Counted from the stretch's first letter, positions 44,291 through 52,492 are shown. The stretch is DNA of 64,000 nt from Arthrobacter woluwensis (GCF_030816155.1 NZ_JAUSXR010000001.1:620001-684000); one strand, 5' to 3'. Made by a program: numbers and translations. Notes: a model not told the origin generated them from the sequence alone.

Positions 44291-44802
44291 CAGCTCGATG
44301 GTTCACCGCTGGGTGCCGTCTATGGCTGACGGTTTGGCCCTTCTTCGGCCTACACCTGCTCGTTGTACTTCGGTAGCTCGTTCAGGGCGAAGATGTCCGG
44401 CCCGAGGCGGTTTCAGCATCCGTTTGCCCACATTGCCCTTCGGTGGGATTGAGCGGTGTCCGCCACCAGACCGATAAGGGCACCGTCTGCCCTTCTTCCC
44501 GCGCACCCGACCAGTTCCTGCAGGCGAGCACCTGGGCAGGAAGGATCGTTACAACGGAGGGTGGTCGGCCAGCTCGTAGGAGGAGCTTAGGGAGGTTGTC
44601 CCAGCGGGGAACCGCTCACCAGGAGAAGTGTACTAGTGTCCGACATTTGCAGGAAGCCTCCAAAGGGTGAAGTTTCGCAACGGAGCTTCTCAAATTTCGT
44701 CCTAGCGAATGACCTGCAGGTCCGGCTGTCCCGAGTAGCGTGAATTGGGTCTTGAGAATTTGCCAAGCCGCTTCGTGAAAACCAGTTTTGAGGATAATTC
44801 TG
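44291..44802. other. Decayed DNA without a supported gene
   Basis: About 510 bp with short overlapping frames on both strands and no convincing start signals. On the minus strand a peptide DIFALNELPKYNEQV ending at a stop near 44350 looks like the tail of a lost gene. The last ~100 bp before 44803 are AT-rich and probably hold the promoter of the secreted-protein gene. Confidence 0.5.
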
Positions 44803-45693
44803 ATGAAAACTCTGAAAAAATCGGTCGTAGCAGCTCTCGCTGCTGCAACGCTGCTCGCGTCGTTTGCCGTGGCTGCCCCTGCCAACGCGGCTACTGCTGA
44901 ACATCGACCCGACCCGCTCGCCGTCGTTGAGGGTCGCGGACTCGTGGGCGACGCCGCCGTGCAGGCACGGCAGGTCGTAGCAGAGAAGAATGCAAAGGCT
45001 CCGTCCGCCGCGAAAGCGATCTACACGCCCGTCGATATCTCGGCAGTTGTTCCCGAAACGGCTACGACCACGGAGGGGGACCTGAAGGTTCACCGGGCGA
45101 ACGACAACACGTATGGCGTTGTCACGGGCCCCGGCCGAAATGGCCTCGAAGCTGGCTACATTGTCGTGAACAGCGCCGATGCTCCTACCGAGTACAAGTT
45201 CACCATCGGGGACGCGAAGACCCGGCTTACTCTCAACTCCGACGGAAGCATCGCTGTCAAGAACGCTGCTGGCAAGCAAGTCAATTACATCCAGAAGCCC
45301 TGGGCCACGGATGCAAACGGCAAGGACCTCCCCACCAGCTATTCCATTGCCGGCAACGTGGTGACCCAAATTGTTCAGCACCGTGGGGCCGCGTACCCAG
45401 TCGTTGCCGATCCGGAGACGGGCTGCGGAATTGGCTGGTGCTCGATCTGGTTCAACCGTTCTGAAACCGGAGCTCTCGCTCAGGGCGGAGCAGCAGCTCA
45501 GACGATCTTCTCCGTCGCATGTGGCAAGCAGCCGTTCTGGGCTCAGGCCGCATGCGGACTGATTTTCGGGTCCGTGGTCATCGCCGCTAATATCGCCATG
45601 GGCCAGGGCGACTGTGTTGCAGCGTCGATTTGGGGAATCCCGCCGGTCGCAACTTGGGGACCCTACGCTTACTCCGGACCGCAGTGTCGCTAG
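44803..45693 (+). CDS. Secreted six-cysteine protein, candidate bacteriocin-like toxin
   Basis: A 296-residue exported protein of unknown function. The Sec signal peptide is MKTLKKSVVAALAAATLLAS followed by FAVAAPANA, cleavage probably after residue 29. Residues ~30-200 form a pro-region-like part with SDGSIAVKNAAGKQVNYIQK and a PVVADP motif (~199-204). From ~205 the composition changes: six cysteines at 208, 213, 240, 251, 271 and 295, a WCSIWFNRSET motif (~212-222), and a hydrophobic Gly/Ala-rich stretch CGLIFGSVVIAANIAMGQGD (~251-270). Such a leader plus compact Cys-rich hydrophobic tail suggests a pore-forming or surface-active domain released by proteolysis; this is inference. The gene lies in the tRNA-Leu island, 41 bp before a small membrane-protein gene. 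Confidence 0.7.
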   Translation: MKTLKKSVVAALAAATLLASFAVAAPANAATAEHRPDPLAVVEGRGLVGDAAVQARQVVAEKNAKAPSAAKAIYTPVDISAVVPETATTTEGDLKVHRANDNTYGVVTGPGRNGLEAGYIVVNSADAPTEYKFTIGDAKTRLTLNSDGSIAVKNAAGKQVNYIQKPWATDANGKDLPTSYSIAGNVVTQIVQHRGAAYPVVADPETGCGIGWCSIWFNRSETGALAQGGAAAQTIFSVACGKQPFWAQAACGLIFGSVVIAANIAMGQGDCVAASIWGIPPVATWGPYAYSGPQCR

Positions 45694-45734
45694 TTGTAAG
45701 CTGACAGAGTGGGCACTCGCGCTGAGGAGGTTGA

Positions 45735-45980
45735 ATGCGTTACAAGTGGTTCTTGAGGATTCTGTTTGCCGTGGTGTACGTGGTGGCATTGGCGGCCTTC
45801 GTGCTCCCGATGGTCCTTCGTGATGGGTTCAATTCGAACTCGTTCTCTTTCACACTCATCTTGACGACGCTCTATCTTGCAGTTGCTTTCTCTGCGGAGC
45901 GGGAGTTCAAGAAGTCCGAGGCTGGTATCCGGCAAGTGGACACTGAGCCGGCGACACCGAATGTGCGTCGCCGGGGCTGA
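45735..45980 (+). CDS. Small two-helix membrane protein, candidate immunity protein
   Basis: An 81-residue protein with a strong TGAGGAGG site 5-6 nt before ATG 45735. Two membrane helices are clear, at ~6-28 (FLRILFAVVYVVALAAFVLP) and ~38-54 (SFTLILTTLYLAVAFSA), with a short polar loop and a charged C-terminal tail. It lies 41 bp after the secreted cysteine-rich protein gene, same strand, and a terminator follows, so the two form a bicistron. Small membrane proteins commonly serve as immunity factors to pore-forming bacteriocins; the assignment is by context only. No family is recognised. Confidence 0.65.
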   Translation: MRYKWFLRILFAVVYVVALAAFVLPMVLRDGFNSNSFSFTLILTTLYLAVAFSAEREFKKSEAGIRQVDTEPATPNVRRRG

Positions 45981-46020
45981 CAATGCCTGCAGTCCTCGAC
46001 AGAGGTCTTCGTGACCGCCA

Positions 46021-46057
46021 GAAACCCCGCCGCCTCGATTGAGGTGATGGGGTTTTC
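46021..46057 (+). terminator. Terminator of the island bicistron
   Basis: GAAACCCCGCCGCCTC (46021-46036) pairs with GAGGTGATGGGGTTTTC (46041-46057), closing with TTTTC. It follows the small membrane-protein gene by 40 bp. Confidence 0.75.
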
Positions 46058-46136
46058 GTCATTTCAGCGTCGACAATCTCCATTGCGGCAGATCTAGGGG
46101 CAGGCATGCGAGTAGCGGGGTGGCTCGCTCCCTTGA

Positions 46137-46175
46137 TTTCCACGAGGATGCATACCGCAGCATCCTGGTGGAAAT
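46137..46175. repeat. Inverted repeat near right end of island
   Basis: TTTCCACGAGGATGC and GCATCCTGGTGGAAA, 14 of 15 positions complementary, about 30 bp before the right-end iterons. Function unknown; it may belong to the recombination region. Confidence 0.5.
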
Positions 46176-46203
46176 CGGTGGGGACCTTAACCGCATCCGC
46201 CAA

Positions 46204-46235
46204 CTGGTGGGATATTTGGTGGGAAAAGTTGGGGA
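46204..46235 (+). repeat. 12-bp iterons, right end of island
   Basis: CTGGTGG at 46204 and TTGGTGG at 46216 with 12-bp spacing, then a degenerate TTGGGGA at 46229. The motif and orientation match the left-end iterons. Confidence 0.6.
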
Positions 46236-46330
46236 CGACCCGTGATTTCCTCGGAGTAGCTCGGCGTCTGATCCCCCGGAATCAAGCGGAACATGACGGC
46301 GGGAGACCTACTCGGAGGGCGAATCTGGGA

Positions 46331-46372
46331 ACTTAAAATCCGCTCAGTCAGGGTTCGAGTCCCTGTTGGGGC
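46331..46372 (+). repeat. att core, right copy
   Basis: Identical over 42 nt to 43235-43276. Only the 3' half of the tRNA is present, so this is not a second tRNA gene. Confidence 0.9.
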
Positions 46373-46404
46373 GCCATCGCGTGCCCGCGTGCGACCATGA
46401 GGTC

Positions 46405-46968
46405 ATGGCGAGACAGTACGAACAGCTCACAGACCGGTTGACGGACTTCATTCGGGAACAGCAGATGTTCTTCGTTGCGACGGCGGCCCGGGACGGGCGG
46501 GTGAATGTGTCACCCAAAGGACTGGATTCCCTGAGAGTGCTGGGACCGGACCGCGTGGTGTGGCTCAATGGCACCGGCAGCGGCAATGAGACCGCCGCCC
46601 ATCTGCTCGATACCCCACGGATGACGCTCATGTTCTGCGCCTTCAGTGGCAAGCCGAACATTCTGCGCGTGTACGGCGCGGCCCGGGCCGTGCATCCGGG
46701 TGATCCGGAGTGGGACGGCTTGGTGAGTCTCTTCCCACTCTTGCTGGGCGCGAGGAACCTCTTCGTCCTGGACATCGACCTGGTCCAGACGTCCTGTGGC
46801 TTCGGGGTGCCGCTCTACGAATTCCAGGAACAGCGGACGCTGATGGACTCCTGGGCTGAGAAGAAGGGAACCGAGGGGCTGCTCGCCTATCAGCAGGAAC
46901 GCAACCGCTCCAGCATCGACGGCTTCCCGACGGGACTTCCCGAGGCCGAGGCGATGCGGGAGGCCTGA
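46405..46968 (+). CDS. Pyridoxamine 5'-phosphate oxidase-family flavoprotein
   Basis: A 187-residue protein of the PPOX/split-barrel flavin-binding superfamily. The N-terminal barrel reads FIREQQMFFVATAARDGRVNVSPKG, then VVWLNGTGSGNETAAHLL and RMTLMFCAFSGKPNILRVYG, matching the common bacterial FMN- or F420-binding group. The C-terminal helical part has VQTSCGFGVPLYEF with QQERNRSSIDGFPTGL, typical of the pyridoxamine 5'-phosphate oxidase-related subgroup. Start ATG 46405. Substrate unknown. It begins just beyond the right att copy, so it belongs to the chromosome. Confidence 0.82.
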   Translation: MARQYEQLTDRLTDFIREQQMFFVATAARDGRVNVSPKGLDSLRVLGPDRVVWLNGTGSGNETAAHLLDTPRMTLMFCAFSGKPNILRVYGAARAVHPGDPEWDGLVSLFPLLLGARNLFVLDIDLVQTSCGFGVPLYEFQEQRTLMDSWAEKKGTEGLLAYQQERNRSSIDGFPTGLPEAEAMREA

Positions 46969-47137
46969 CGCGCGGCCGCGCCGCACGCGGGCTGGACCTG
47001 GACTCTGGCCATCCGGAACCCGCCGTCTTACGATGGCAGTCCGTGGCCTCGTCCGGGCGGAAGCCCGGCCTCCCAGGCCACGGACACCGGTGCCGCGCCG
47101 TCGGCGCCACCCCATCCGACCTTCCGGAGGTGAGGGC

Positions 47138-47731
47138 ATGGCCGCCCGATTCGTGTACTGGATGAATGTTTCGCTGGACCTGATGATCGAGGGCGAGCCG
47201 GGGGAGGAGGGTGGCGGCGACTGGATGCGCATCGGCGAGTCGCTGCATCGTGAGTTCAATGCGAGGGCCAGGGGCCTCAGCATGGACGTCTCCGGCCGGG
47301 TCATCTACGAGACCATGGAATCGTTCTGGCCGAAGGCCCGGACCGACACGTCCTTACCCGACTTCATGCGCGAATACGGCGAGATCTGGACGGACGTCCC
47401 GAAGGTGCTCGTCTCCCGGACCCGCACCAGCGCCGAGTACAACACCCGCATCATCGGCGGGGACGACGCCATCGCCCAGCTGGCCGCACTGAGAGCGGAG
47501 GAGAGCGGCGATATCGGCGTCGGTGGCGCCACTCTGGCCACACAATTGCTGAACGCGCGTCTCCTGGACGAGGTCATGCTGTTCACTCACCCGGCGATCC
47601 TGGGCCGCGGGCGCCCGCTCTTCGACCAGGTGGACGAACCGCTGGAACTCGAGCTGCTTGAACAGGCGTCTTTTGAAGCGGGCGTCACCTTGCACCGCTA
47701 CGCCGTGCGCGGGGCGCTCCCGGCGGACTAG
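47138..47731 (+). CDS. Dihydrofolate reductase / RibD C-terminal-like protein
   Basis: A 197-residue protein with GGAGG 7 nt before ATG 47138. The fold is indicated by FVYWMNVSLDLMIEG at the N-terminus, MDVSGRVIYETMESFWP, VPKVLVSRTRTSAEYNTRII, and the NADPH-binding loop DIGVGGATLATQLLNARLLDEV with LFTHPAILGRGRPLFD. This set marks the stand-alone RibD C-terminal (DHFR-like) family of Actinobacteria, whose substrates are mostly unknown. It is not the folate-pathway DHFR. Confidence 0.85.
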   Translation: MAARFVYWMNVSLDLMIEGEPGEEGGGDWMRIGESLHREFNARARGLSMDVSGRVIYETMESFWPKARTDTSLPDFMREYGEIWTDVPKVLVSRTRTSAEYNTRIIGGDDAIAQLAALRAEESGDIGVGGATLATQLLNARLLDEVMLFTHPAILGRGRPLFDQVDEPLELELLEQASFEAGVTLHRYAVRGALPAD

Positions 47732-47755
47732 CGCGGACTTGACCGCGCCCTCGCC

Positions 47756-48445
47756 TCAGCCGAGCAGGTGATGCTCGTAAGCGAACGCCACCACCTGGAG
47801 ACGTGCCGTGAGACCCAGTTTGGTCAGCACCGCACGAAGATGGGTTTTCACGGTCGCCTCCGAGACGAACAGGCTCCGTGCGATCTCGGCGTTCGGCAGT
47901 CCTTTCGCCGCGAGGAGGAACACGTCCTGTTCCCGCGCGGTCAAGGCGGATATGGCCTCCAGGTCCGGCGTGGGGTGGGGCCTCTGACGGGCCGCATGCT
48001 GGAAAAGATCGTGAGCCGATCCGGGCGCGATGACAGAGTAACCCGCGTGGACGGTGCGGATGGAAGCCAGGAGGAATTCCGGCTCGGCGCTTTTCAGGAG
48101 ATACCCGGCAGCCCCTGCCTGCACGGCTTCCACCACGGCCTGATCGCGGTTGAAGGTCGTCAGGGCGATGATCTGAGGACGTTCACGCCCGCCTGCGTCA
48201 GCGGCTGCGACGATGGCCTGGGTGGCCGCGACTCCGGACATCACGGGCATCCGGAGGTCCATGAGGATCACGTGGACCGGGTGCTTCTCGGCCCGCTCGA
48301 CCGCTTCCGCGCCGTCTCCCGCCTGCCAGCTGAGAGAGAAATCCGACTGACTCTGCAGCAGCATGGCGATTCCGGCCCTGAACTGGGGCTGGTCATCGAC
48401 CACGGCGATCGTGATGACGTCCAGGGTCGCCGGGGCGTCAGGCAT
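47756..48445 (-). CDS. NarL-family response regulator
   Basis: A 229-residue regulator. The receiver has the acidic pair in IAVVDDQPQFRAG and the phosphoacceptor in VILMDLRMPVMSG, conserved Thr in IIALTTFN and Lys in YLLKSAEPE. The LuxR-type DNA-binding domain has LTAREQDVFLLAAKGLPNAE and SEATVKTHLRAVLTKLG. The start codon overlaps the kinase stop by 8 bp. It is the partner of the kinase encoded just upstream. Confidence 0.92.
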   Translation of the reverse strand: MPDAPATLDVITIAVVDDQPQFRAGIAMLLQSQSDFSLSWQAGDGAEAVERAEKHPVHVILMDLRMPVMSGVAATQAIVAAADAGGRERPQIIALTTFNRDQAVVEAVQAGAAGYLLKSAEPEFLLASIRTVHAGYSVIAPGSAHDLFQHAARQRPHPTPDLEAISALTAREQDVFLLAAKGLPNAEIARSLFVSEATVKTHLRAVLTKLGLTARLQVVAFAYEHHLLG

Positions 48446-49715
48446 GGGAGCCCGCTCCTGCCATGGAAACCGCGGGCCGGGAGTCGGGTAGGGCGGGAGC
48501 GGTGAACTGGCCATACGGGATGAACGCGGTGACCCGGAAATCCTCGCCATCAGGCCCGGCCACGAGCCAGCCGCCGGCGAGATGAGCCCGCTCCTGCATC
48601 CCGGGGATGCCCCGCCCGGTGCCGGGAGCGGCCTGCGTTATGGCGTGTCCGGTGGAGGCGGCGTGGAGCGTGAGGCCGGGTCCCTGCCAGTCCAGATGCA
48701 GCCGTGCGATGGAACCTTGCCCGCCGTGTCGCAAGGCGTTGGTCAGGCATTCCTGAATGATCCGGTACACGGCCACCTGCTGGCCTTCCGTGAGCGCCAC
48801 GGGTTCGCCCGAGTCCGTGCGGTGCACCTTCAGGCTGCTCCGCATGTGGTCCAGCAGTGATTCGACGTCTTCGAGGCGAGGCTGCGGCGCCGCGCTCTCG
48901 CCTGTTTCCGTGCCCTGGACCACCCGCTGGGCATCGTCGAGCGCGGTGCGGGCCGAGGCCGCGATGGTCTTCAGCGCGTCTAACACCGGTTGGGGCTGGT
49001 CCGCGCCGAGGTACCGTGCCCCGTCCGCCTGCGCGGCGATGACGGCCAGGGAGTGGGCGAGGACGTCGTGCAGATCCCGGGAGATCCTGCCGCGTTCCTG
49101 CTCCACCACCAGGTCCATCTCCGTCAGATGCAGCGTCGCTTCGGTTTCCTGGCGTTCCTTGAAGGCGGCCACCTGGCGGCCACGCAGGCGCAGCAGCAGG
49201 CCGGGGAGGCTGATGACGGCGGCGAACGTGGACAGAGAGACGATGGCGCCAGGGCCGTAGTACGGGAGCATGCTCACACCCGTCGGGAGAAACCAGCCCA
49301 CGCCATTGCCGTAGTGCGCCGACACCATGAGCACGGTCATGGCCCCGAGGAACAGCGCATTCACCCCGGTGGCGATCCAGGCCGTCCTGACCGGCGCGGT
49401 CCAGAGGATGAACCCCAGCGCGATGAAGCTGCCGAGATAGATGGCCCAGTGGTTCGCCTGCGGGAAGGGCAGCAGGTGGAACAGCTGTGCCACCAAGAGT
49501 GCCGCGGTCGCGCTCAACGAGAGATAGGGCGTCCAGCGGGACAGGGCGATCGACGCCGTCACCGCCACGAGCATCCAGGAACCGGACCAGCCGAAGAAGG
49601 CCGTCCAGTCCCCGCCGCCCATGCGCCCGGCCTCGCCGACGCACCAGAGAATGAAGAACACGATGGCCACCCCAAGATGGCCCCAACGGCTGAACGCCCC
49701 CACGATTCGATCCAT
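48438..49715 (-). CDS. Sensor histidine kinase, NarL type
   Basis: A 425-residue membrane kinase. Five to six hydrophobic helices fill residues ~10-175, with no large extracellular domain. The phosphoacceptor His is in RISRDLHDVLAHSLAVIAAQ; the ATPase domain follows with VYRIIQECLTNALRHGG (N box) and GTGRGIPGMQERAHLAGG (G box). It is co-transcribed with the response regulator gene, overlapping by 8 bp. The signal is unknown. Confidence 0.92.
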   Translation of the reverse strand: MDRIVGAFSRWGHLGVAIVFFILWCVGEAGRMGGGDWTAFFGWSGSWMLVAVTASIALSRWTPYLSLSATAALLVAQLFHLLPFPQANHWAIYLGSFIALGFILWTAPVRTAWIATGVNALFLGAMTVLMVSAHYGNGVGWFLPTGVSMLPYYGPGAIVSLSTFAAVISLPGLLLRLRGRQVAAFKERQETEATLHLTEMDLVVEQERGRISRDLHDVLAHSLAVIAAQADGARYLGADQPQPVLDALKTIAASARTALDDAQRVVQGTETGESAAPQPRLEDVESLLDHMRSSLKVHRTDSGEPVALTEGQQVAVYRIIQECLTNALRHGGQGSIARLHLDWQGPGLTLHAASTGHAITQAAPGTGRGIPGMQERAHLAGGWLVAGPDGEDFRVTAFIPYGQFTAPALPDSRPAVSMAGAGSHA

Positions 49716-49798
49716 GCCGTCACGCTAGCAACCTCGGGGCCCCGGAAACGCCGGAACTCGCGGATCTCAGCCCGCGAGACATCCGATCTCCACCCTGT

Positions 49799-49832
49799 GC
49801 GGGAGGCGGCGATCATCATCGCCGCCTCCCGC
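49799..49832 (-). terminator. Terminator after the aldo/keto reductase gene
   Basis: Perfect 15-bp hairpin, arms GCGGGAGGCGGCGAT (49799-49813) and complement (49818-49832), 18 bp downstream of the reductase stop on the minus strand and upstream of the kinase gene. Confidence 0.8.
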
Positions 49833-49850
49833 GCGGGGCGGAAACAGGGA

Positions 49851-50678
49851 TCAGCCGTTGAAGGTCGCCGGGTGGGGGCCGGTGCGGCCGTCCTTCTCCA
49901 GGGCGTCGATCGCGCCGAGTTCGTCGGCGCTCAGCTCGAAGCCGAAGGCGTCCAGGTTCTCTGCGATGCGCGACGGCGTGACGGACTTCGGGATCACGAT
50001 GCGGCCCTGCTGGAGGTGCCACCGCAGGATCACCTGGGCGGGAGTACGGCCATGGGCCTCCGCGATCGCCAGCACGGACGGGTCCTGCAGCGCCGCGCCC
50101 TGGGCGAGCGGGCTCCAGGCCTCGGTGGCGATGCCGTGCTCGGCGCCGAAGGCCTGCACCGCGCGGTTCTGGAGAGCGGGGTGCAGCTCCACCTGGTTCA
50201 CCACGGGGACGACGGTGGCCTCGGCGAGCAGCTGCTCCAGCTGATCGGGCTCGAAGTTCGAGACGCCGATCGCCCGGACGCGACCGTCGGCGTACAGCTT
50301 CTCGAGGGCCTTCCACGTGTCGATGAAGCGGCCGTTCGCGGGGGCCGGCCAGTGGATCAGGTAGAGGTCCAGGTAGTCCAGGCCCAGCTTCTCCAGGCTC
50401 GCGTCATAGGCGGCGAGGGTCTCCTCGAAGCCCTGGTCCGCGTTCCACACCTTGCTGGTGACGAACAGCTCGCCGCGGTCGATGCCGGAGTCGGCGATCG
50501 CCTGCCCGACGCCGCGCTCGTTGCCGTAGATGGCCGCGGTGTCGATGCTGCGGTAGCCGGCCCTGAGCGCTTCGGCGACGGCCGCCGTCGTCCCCGCGTC
50601 TGGGACCTGGAACACGCCGAAGCCGAGCTGCGGCATCTCGATGTCGTTGTTCAGGGTGATGGTGGGGATGGTGGTCAT
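49851..50678 (-). CDS. Aldo/keto reductase (2,5-diketo-gluconate reductase type)
   Basis: A 275-residue NADPH-dependent reductase. It has MPQLGFGVFQVPD, YRSIDTAAIYGNERGVG (catalytic Asp-Tyr), FVTSKVWNADQG (Lys), and YLDLYLIHWPAPAN (His), completing the tetrad, followed by IGVSNFEPDQLEQLL, NQVELHPALQN and the nicotinamide-binding IPKSVTPSRIAENLDAFGFEL. The length is usual for this group. Position beside an MFS pump controlled by a MarR regulator suggests detoxification, but the substrate is not known. Confidence 0.93.
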   Translation of the reverse strand: MTTIPTITLNNDIEMPQLGFGVFQVPDAGTTAAVAEALRAGYRSIDTAAIYGNERGVGQAIADSGIDRGELFVTSKVWNADQGFEETLAAYDASLEKLGLDYLDLYLIHWPAPANGRFIDTWKALEKLYADGRVRAIGVSNFEPDQLEQLLAEATVVPVVNQVELHPALQNRAVQAFGAEHGIATEAWSPLAQGAALQDPSVLAIAEAHGRTPAQVILRWHLQQGRIVIPKSVTPSRIAENLDAFGFELSADELGAIDALEKDGRTGPHPATFNG

Positions 50679-50715
50679 CGTGTCGTCCTCCTGGGAGATG
50701 GATGGAGTGGCGGGC

Positions 50716-51912
50716 TCAGGCGGTGGCCGGAGCCTGCTCGGGTTCGGCGGTGAGGGTGGCGGGCTGTTCCCGCCGGGCTTTCAGGGCGGCGCTGATCATG
50801 ATGATCAGCGCCGGGACGGTGATCAGCGCGCCGGTCCAGACGGGGGAGGCGTAGCCGAGCCCGGCGGAGATCGCCAGACCGCCGGCCCAGGCGCCGAGGG
50901 CGTTGCCCACGTTGAAGGCGCCGATGTTCGCGCCGGACGCCAGGGTGGGAGCGCCGCCCGCGTACTGCATGATGCGGGACTGTAGTCCGGGCACCGTGCC
51001 GAAGCCGAAGCCTCCCATGACGAACAGCGCGACGGCGGCCACCCACGGGATCGAGGCGAGGAGCCCGAAGAGCACGAGGGTCACGAGCAGGCCGGCCACG
51101 AAGAAGATCAGGGTCTTGTCGATGTCGCGGTCGGCGAGCTTGCCGCCGATCCAGTTGCCGACGAACAGGCCGGCGCCGGAGAGCATCAGGAGCCACGGCA
51201 CGGCGCTGCTCGGGTAGCCGGAGATCCCGGTGAGCGTGTAGGCCATGTAGGTGAAGGCGCCGAACATGCCGCCATAGGCGAGGATCGTGACGAGGAGCGA
51301 GAGCCAGACCTGTCCGCTGCGGAACGCGGTGAGCTCGTGGCGAAGGCTGGGCGCCTTGCCGTCCTGATGCAGCGCCGGCACCAAGGCGGCGATGCCGATG
51401 AAGGCGACGACGCCGGTGGCGGAGATGACCCAGAAGGTCGAGCGCCAGCCGAACTGCTGACCGAGCAGGGTCCCGAAGGGCACGCCGAGCACATTGGCCG
51501 CGGTCAGGCCCGTGAACATGATGGCCACGGCCTGGGCCTTCTTGGCGGGTGCCACGAGACCGGAGGCGACTACCGCGCCGATGCCGAAGAACGCGCCGTG
51601 GCAGAGGGCCGCGAGGATGCGGCCGGTCAGCATGACGCCGTAGCTCGGGGCGATCGCGGACAGGGTGTTGCCGGCGATGAAGAGGATGAGGAGCCCGAGC
51701 AGCACGGGCTTGCGGGGGAGCCGGGTGGTGGCGGCGGTGAGAAGTAGTGCGCCGACGGTGACGGCGAGGGCGTATCCGGAGATCAGCCATCCGGCGGTTG
51801 CTTCGGAGACGCCGAAGTCGGTGGCGACCTCGGGCAGCAGCCCCATGATGACGAACTCGGTCAGCCCGATCCCGAAGGCGCCGACGGAGAGCGCGAGAAG
51901 ACCGATAGGCAT
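50716..51912 (-). CDS. MFS efflux transporter, DHA1 (AraJ/Cmx-like) group
   Basis: A ~398-residue pump with 12 predicted helices. The start MPIGLLALSVGAFGIGLTEFVIMGLLP and the motif GALLLTAATTRLPRKPVLLGLL (loop 2-3) match drug/sugar efflux proteins of the arabinose or chloramphenicol exporter group. ATG 51912 is preferred to GTG 51924, since the AGGAG site would abut the latter. It is divergent from a MarR gene with shared TTGCA operators. The aldo/keto reductase gene follows, 37 bp downstream, probably in one transcript. Confidence 0.9.
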   Translation of the reverse strand: MPIGLLALSVGAFGIGLTEFVIMGLLPEVATDFGVSEATAGWLISGYALAVTVGALLLTAATTRLPRKPVLLGLLILFIAGNTLSAIAPSYGVMLTGRILAALCHGAFFGIGAVVASGLVAPAKKAQAVAIMFTGLTAANVLGVPFGTLLGQQFGWRSTFWVISATGVVAFIGIAALVPALHQDGKAPSLRHELTAFRSGQVWLSLLVTILAYGGMFGAFTYMAYTLTGISGYPSSAVPWLLMLSGAGLFVGNWIGGKLADRDIDKTLIFFVAGLLVTLVLFGLLASIPWVAAVALFVMGGFGFGTVPGLQSRIMQYAGGAPTLASGANIGAFNVGNALGAWAGGLAISAGLGYASPVWTGALITVPALIIMISAALKARREQPATLTAEPEQAPATA

Positions 51913-51941
51913 GGTGGTGAACACTCCTGCTAGACTGGATT

Positions 51942-51990
51942 TAGTTGCAAGCGCTGGTTATTTCACTTGCAGATGCAATAGTTGCACACG
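51942..51990. promoter_or_regulatory. TTGCA-rich MarR-type operator region
   Basis: Overlapping palindromes TTGCA-GA-TGCAA (51967-51978) and TGCAA-TAG-TTGCA (51974-51986), plus TTGCAA at 51945. The region lies between the divergent MFS and MarR genes, as expected for autoregulated MarR systems. Confidence 0.6.
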
Positions 51991-52028
51991 CAAGCAAGCG
52001 ATGCAAACCGAGCCTTCAGGAGGTCCCC

Positions 52029-52481
52029 ATGAGCATTGACGACGACGCCGTCGAAGTGCGCGCCCAGGGCTGGCGCACCCTCGCCGCACTGCACGGTGTG
52101 ATCGAAGCAGGTCTGGAGCGCGCCCTCAGCGACGAGGTGAAGCTCTCCGTGGTCGAATACACCGTCCTCGACGCGCTGAGCCGGCAGGATGGCTGGCACA
52201 TGCGCATGCAGCAGCTCGCTCGCGCCACCGCGCTGAGCGCCAGCGCCACCACACGCCTCGTCACCCGGCTGGAGGACCGCGGCCTGCTGACCCGGATCCT
52301 CTGTGCGGATGACCGCCGGGGCATCTACACCGAGCTCACGGCCGCGGGCCGCGAGCTGTATGAGAAGGCGAAGCCCGTCCATGACGAGGCGCTTGAACGC
52401 ATCCTGAGCGACGCCGGCGAGCACCAGGAGCTGTCGGCCCTGGTCGCCGCGCTCCATGAGGTGTCCCGCGCGAGCGCCTGA
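52029..52481 (+). CDS. MarR-family transcriptional regulator
   Basis: A 150-residue regulator starting at ATG 52029 behind CAGGAGG. The winged helix is visible as VVEYTVLDALSRQDGWHMRMQQLARATALSASATTRLVTRLEDRG (~42-85, location only), with the wing LCADDRRGIYTELTAAG. It is divergent from the MFS gene and probably represses it and the following reductase gene until a ligand binds. The ligand is unknown. Confidence 0.92.
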   Translation: MSIDDDAVEVRAQGWRTLAALHGVIEAGLERALSDEVKLSVVEYTVLDALSRQDGWHMRMQQLARATALSASATTRLVTRLEDRGLLTRILCADDRRGIYTELTAAGRELYEKAKPVHDEALERILSDAGEHQELSALVAALHEVSRASA

Positions 52482-52492
52482 GCGCCACCTCG

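Larger units (their letters stand above)
43277..46372. mobile_element. tRNA-Leu-integrated genomic island, about 3.1 kb, decayed
   Basis: Bounded by a 42-bp duplication of the tRNA 3' half. It contains 12-bp iterons near both ends, an integrase remnant on the minus strand, small ORFs, and a secreted protein followed by a two-helix membrane protein. Base composition is visibly less GC-rich than the surrounding chromosome. With a broken integrase and no replication or transfer gene it is probably immobile now, or moved by another element's integrase. Confidence 0.85.

Noticed and set aside
44303..44506. Short minus-strand frame upstream of the integrase remnant
   Set aside because: Arg-rich, no homology-like pattern and no start site; treated as decayed DNA.
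46331..46376. Possible second tRNA gene
   Set aside because: Only the 3' half of tRNA-Leu is present; there is no acceptor 5' strand or D arm. It is the right att copy.
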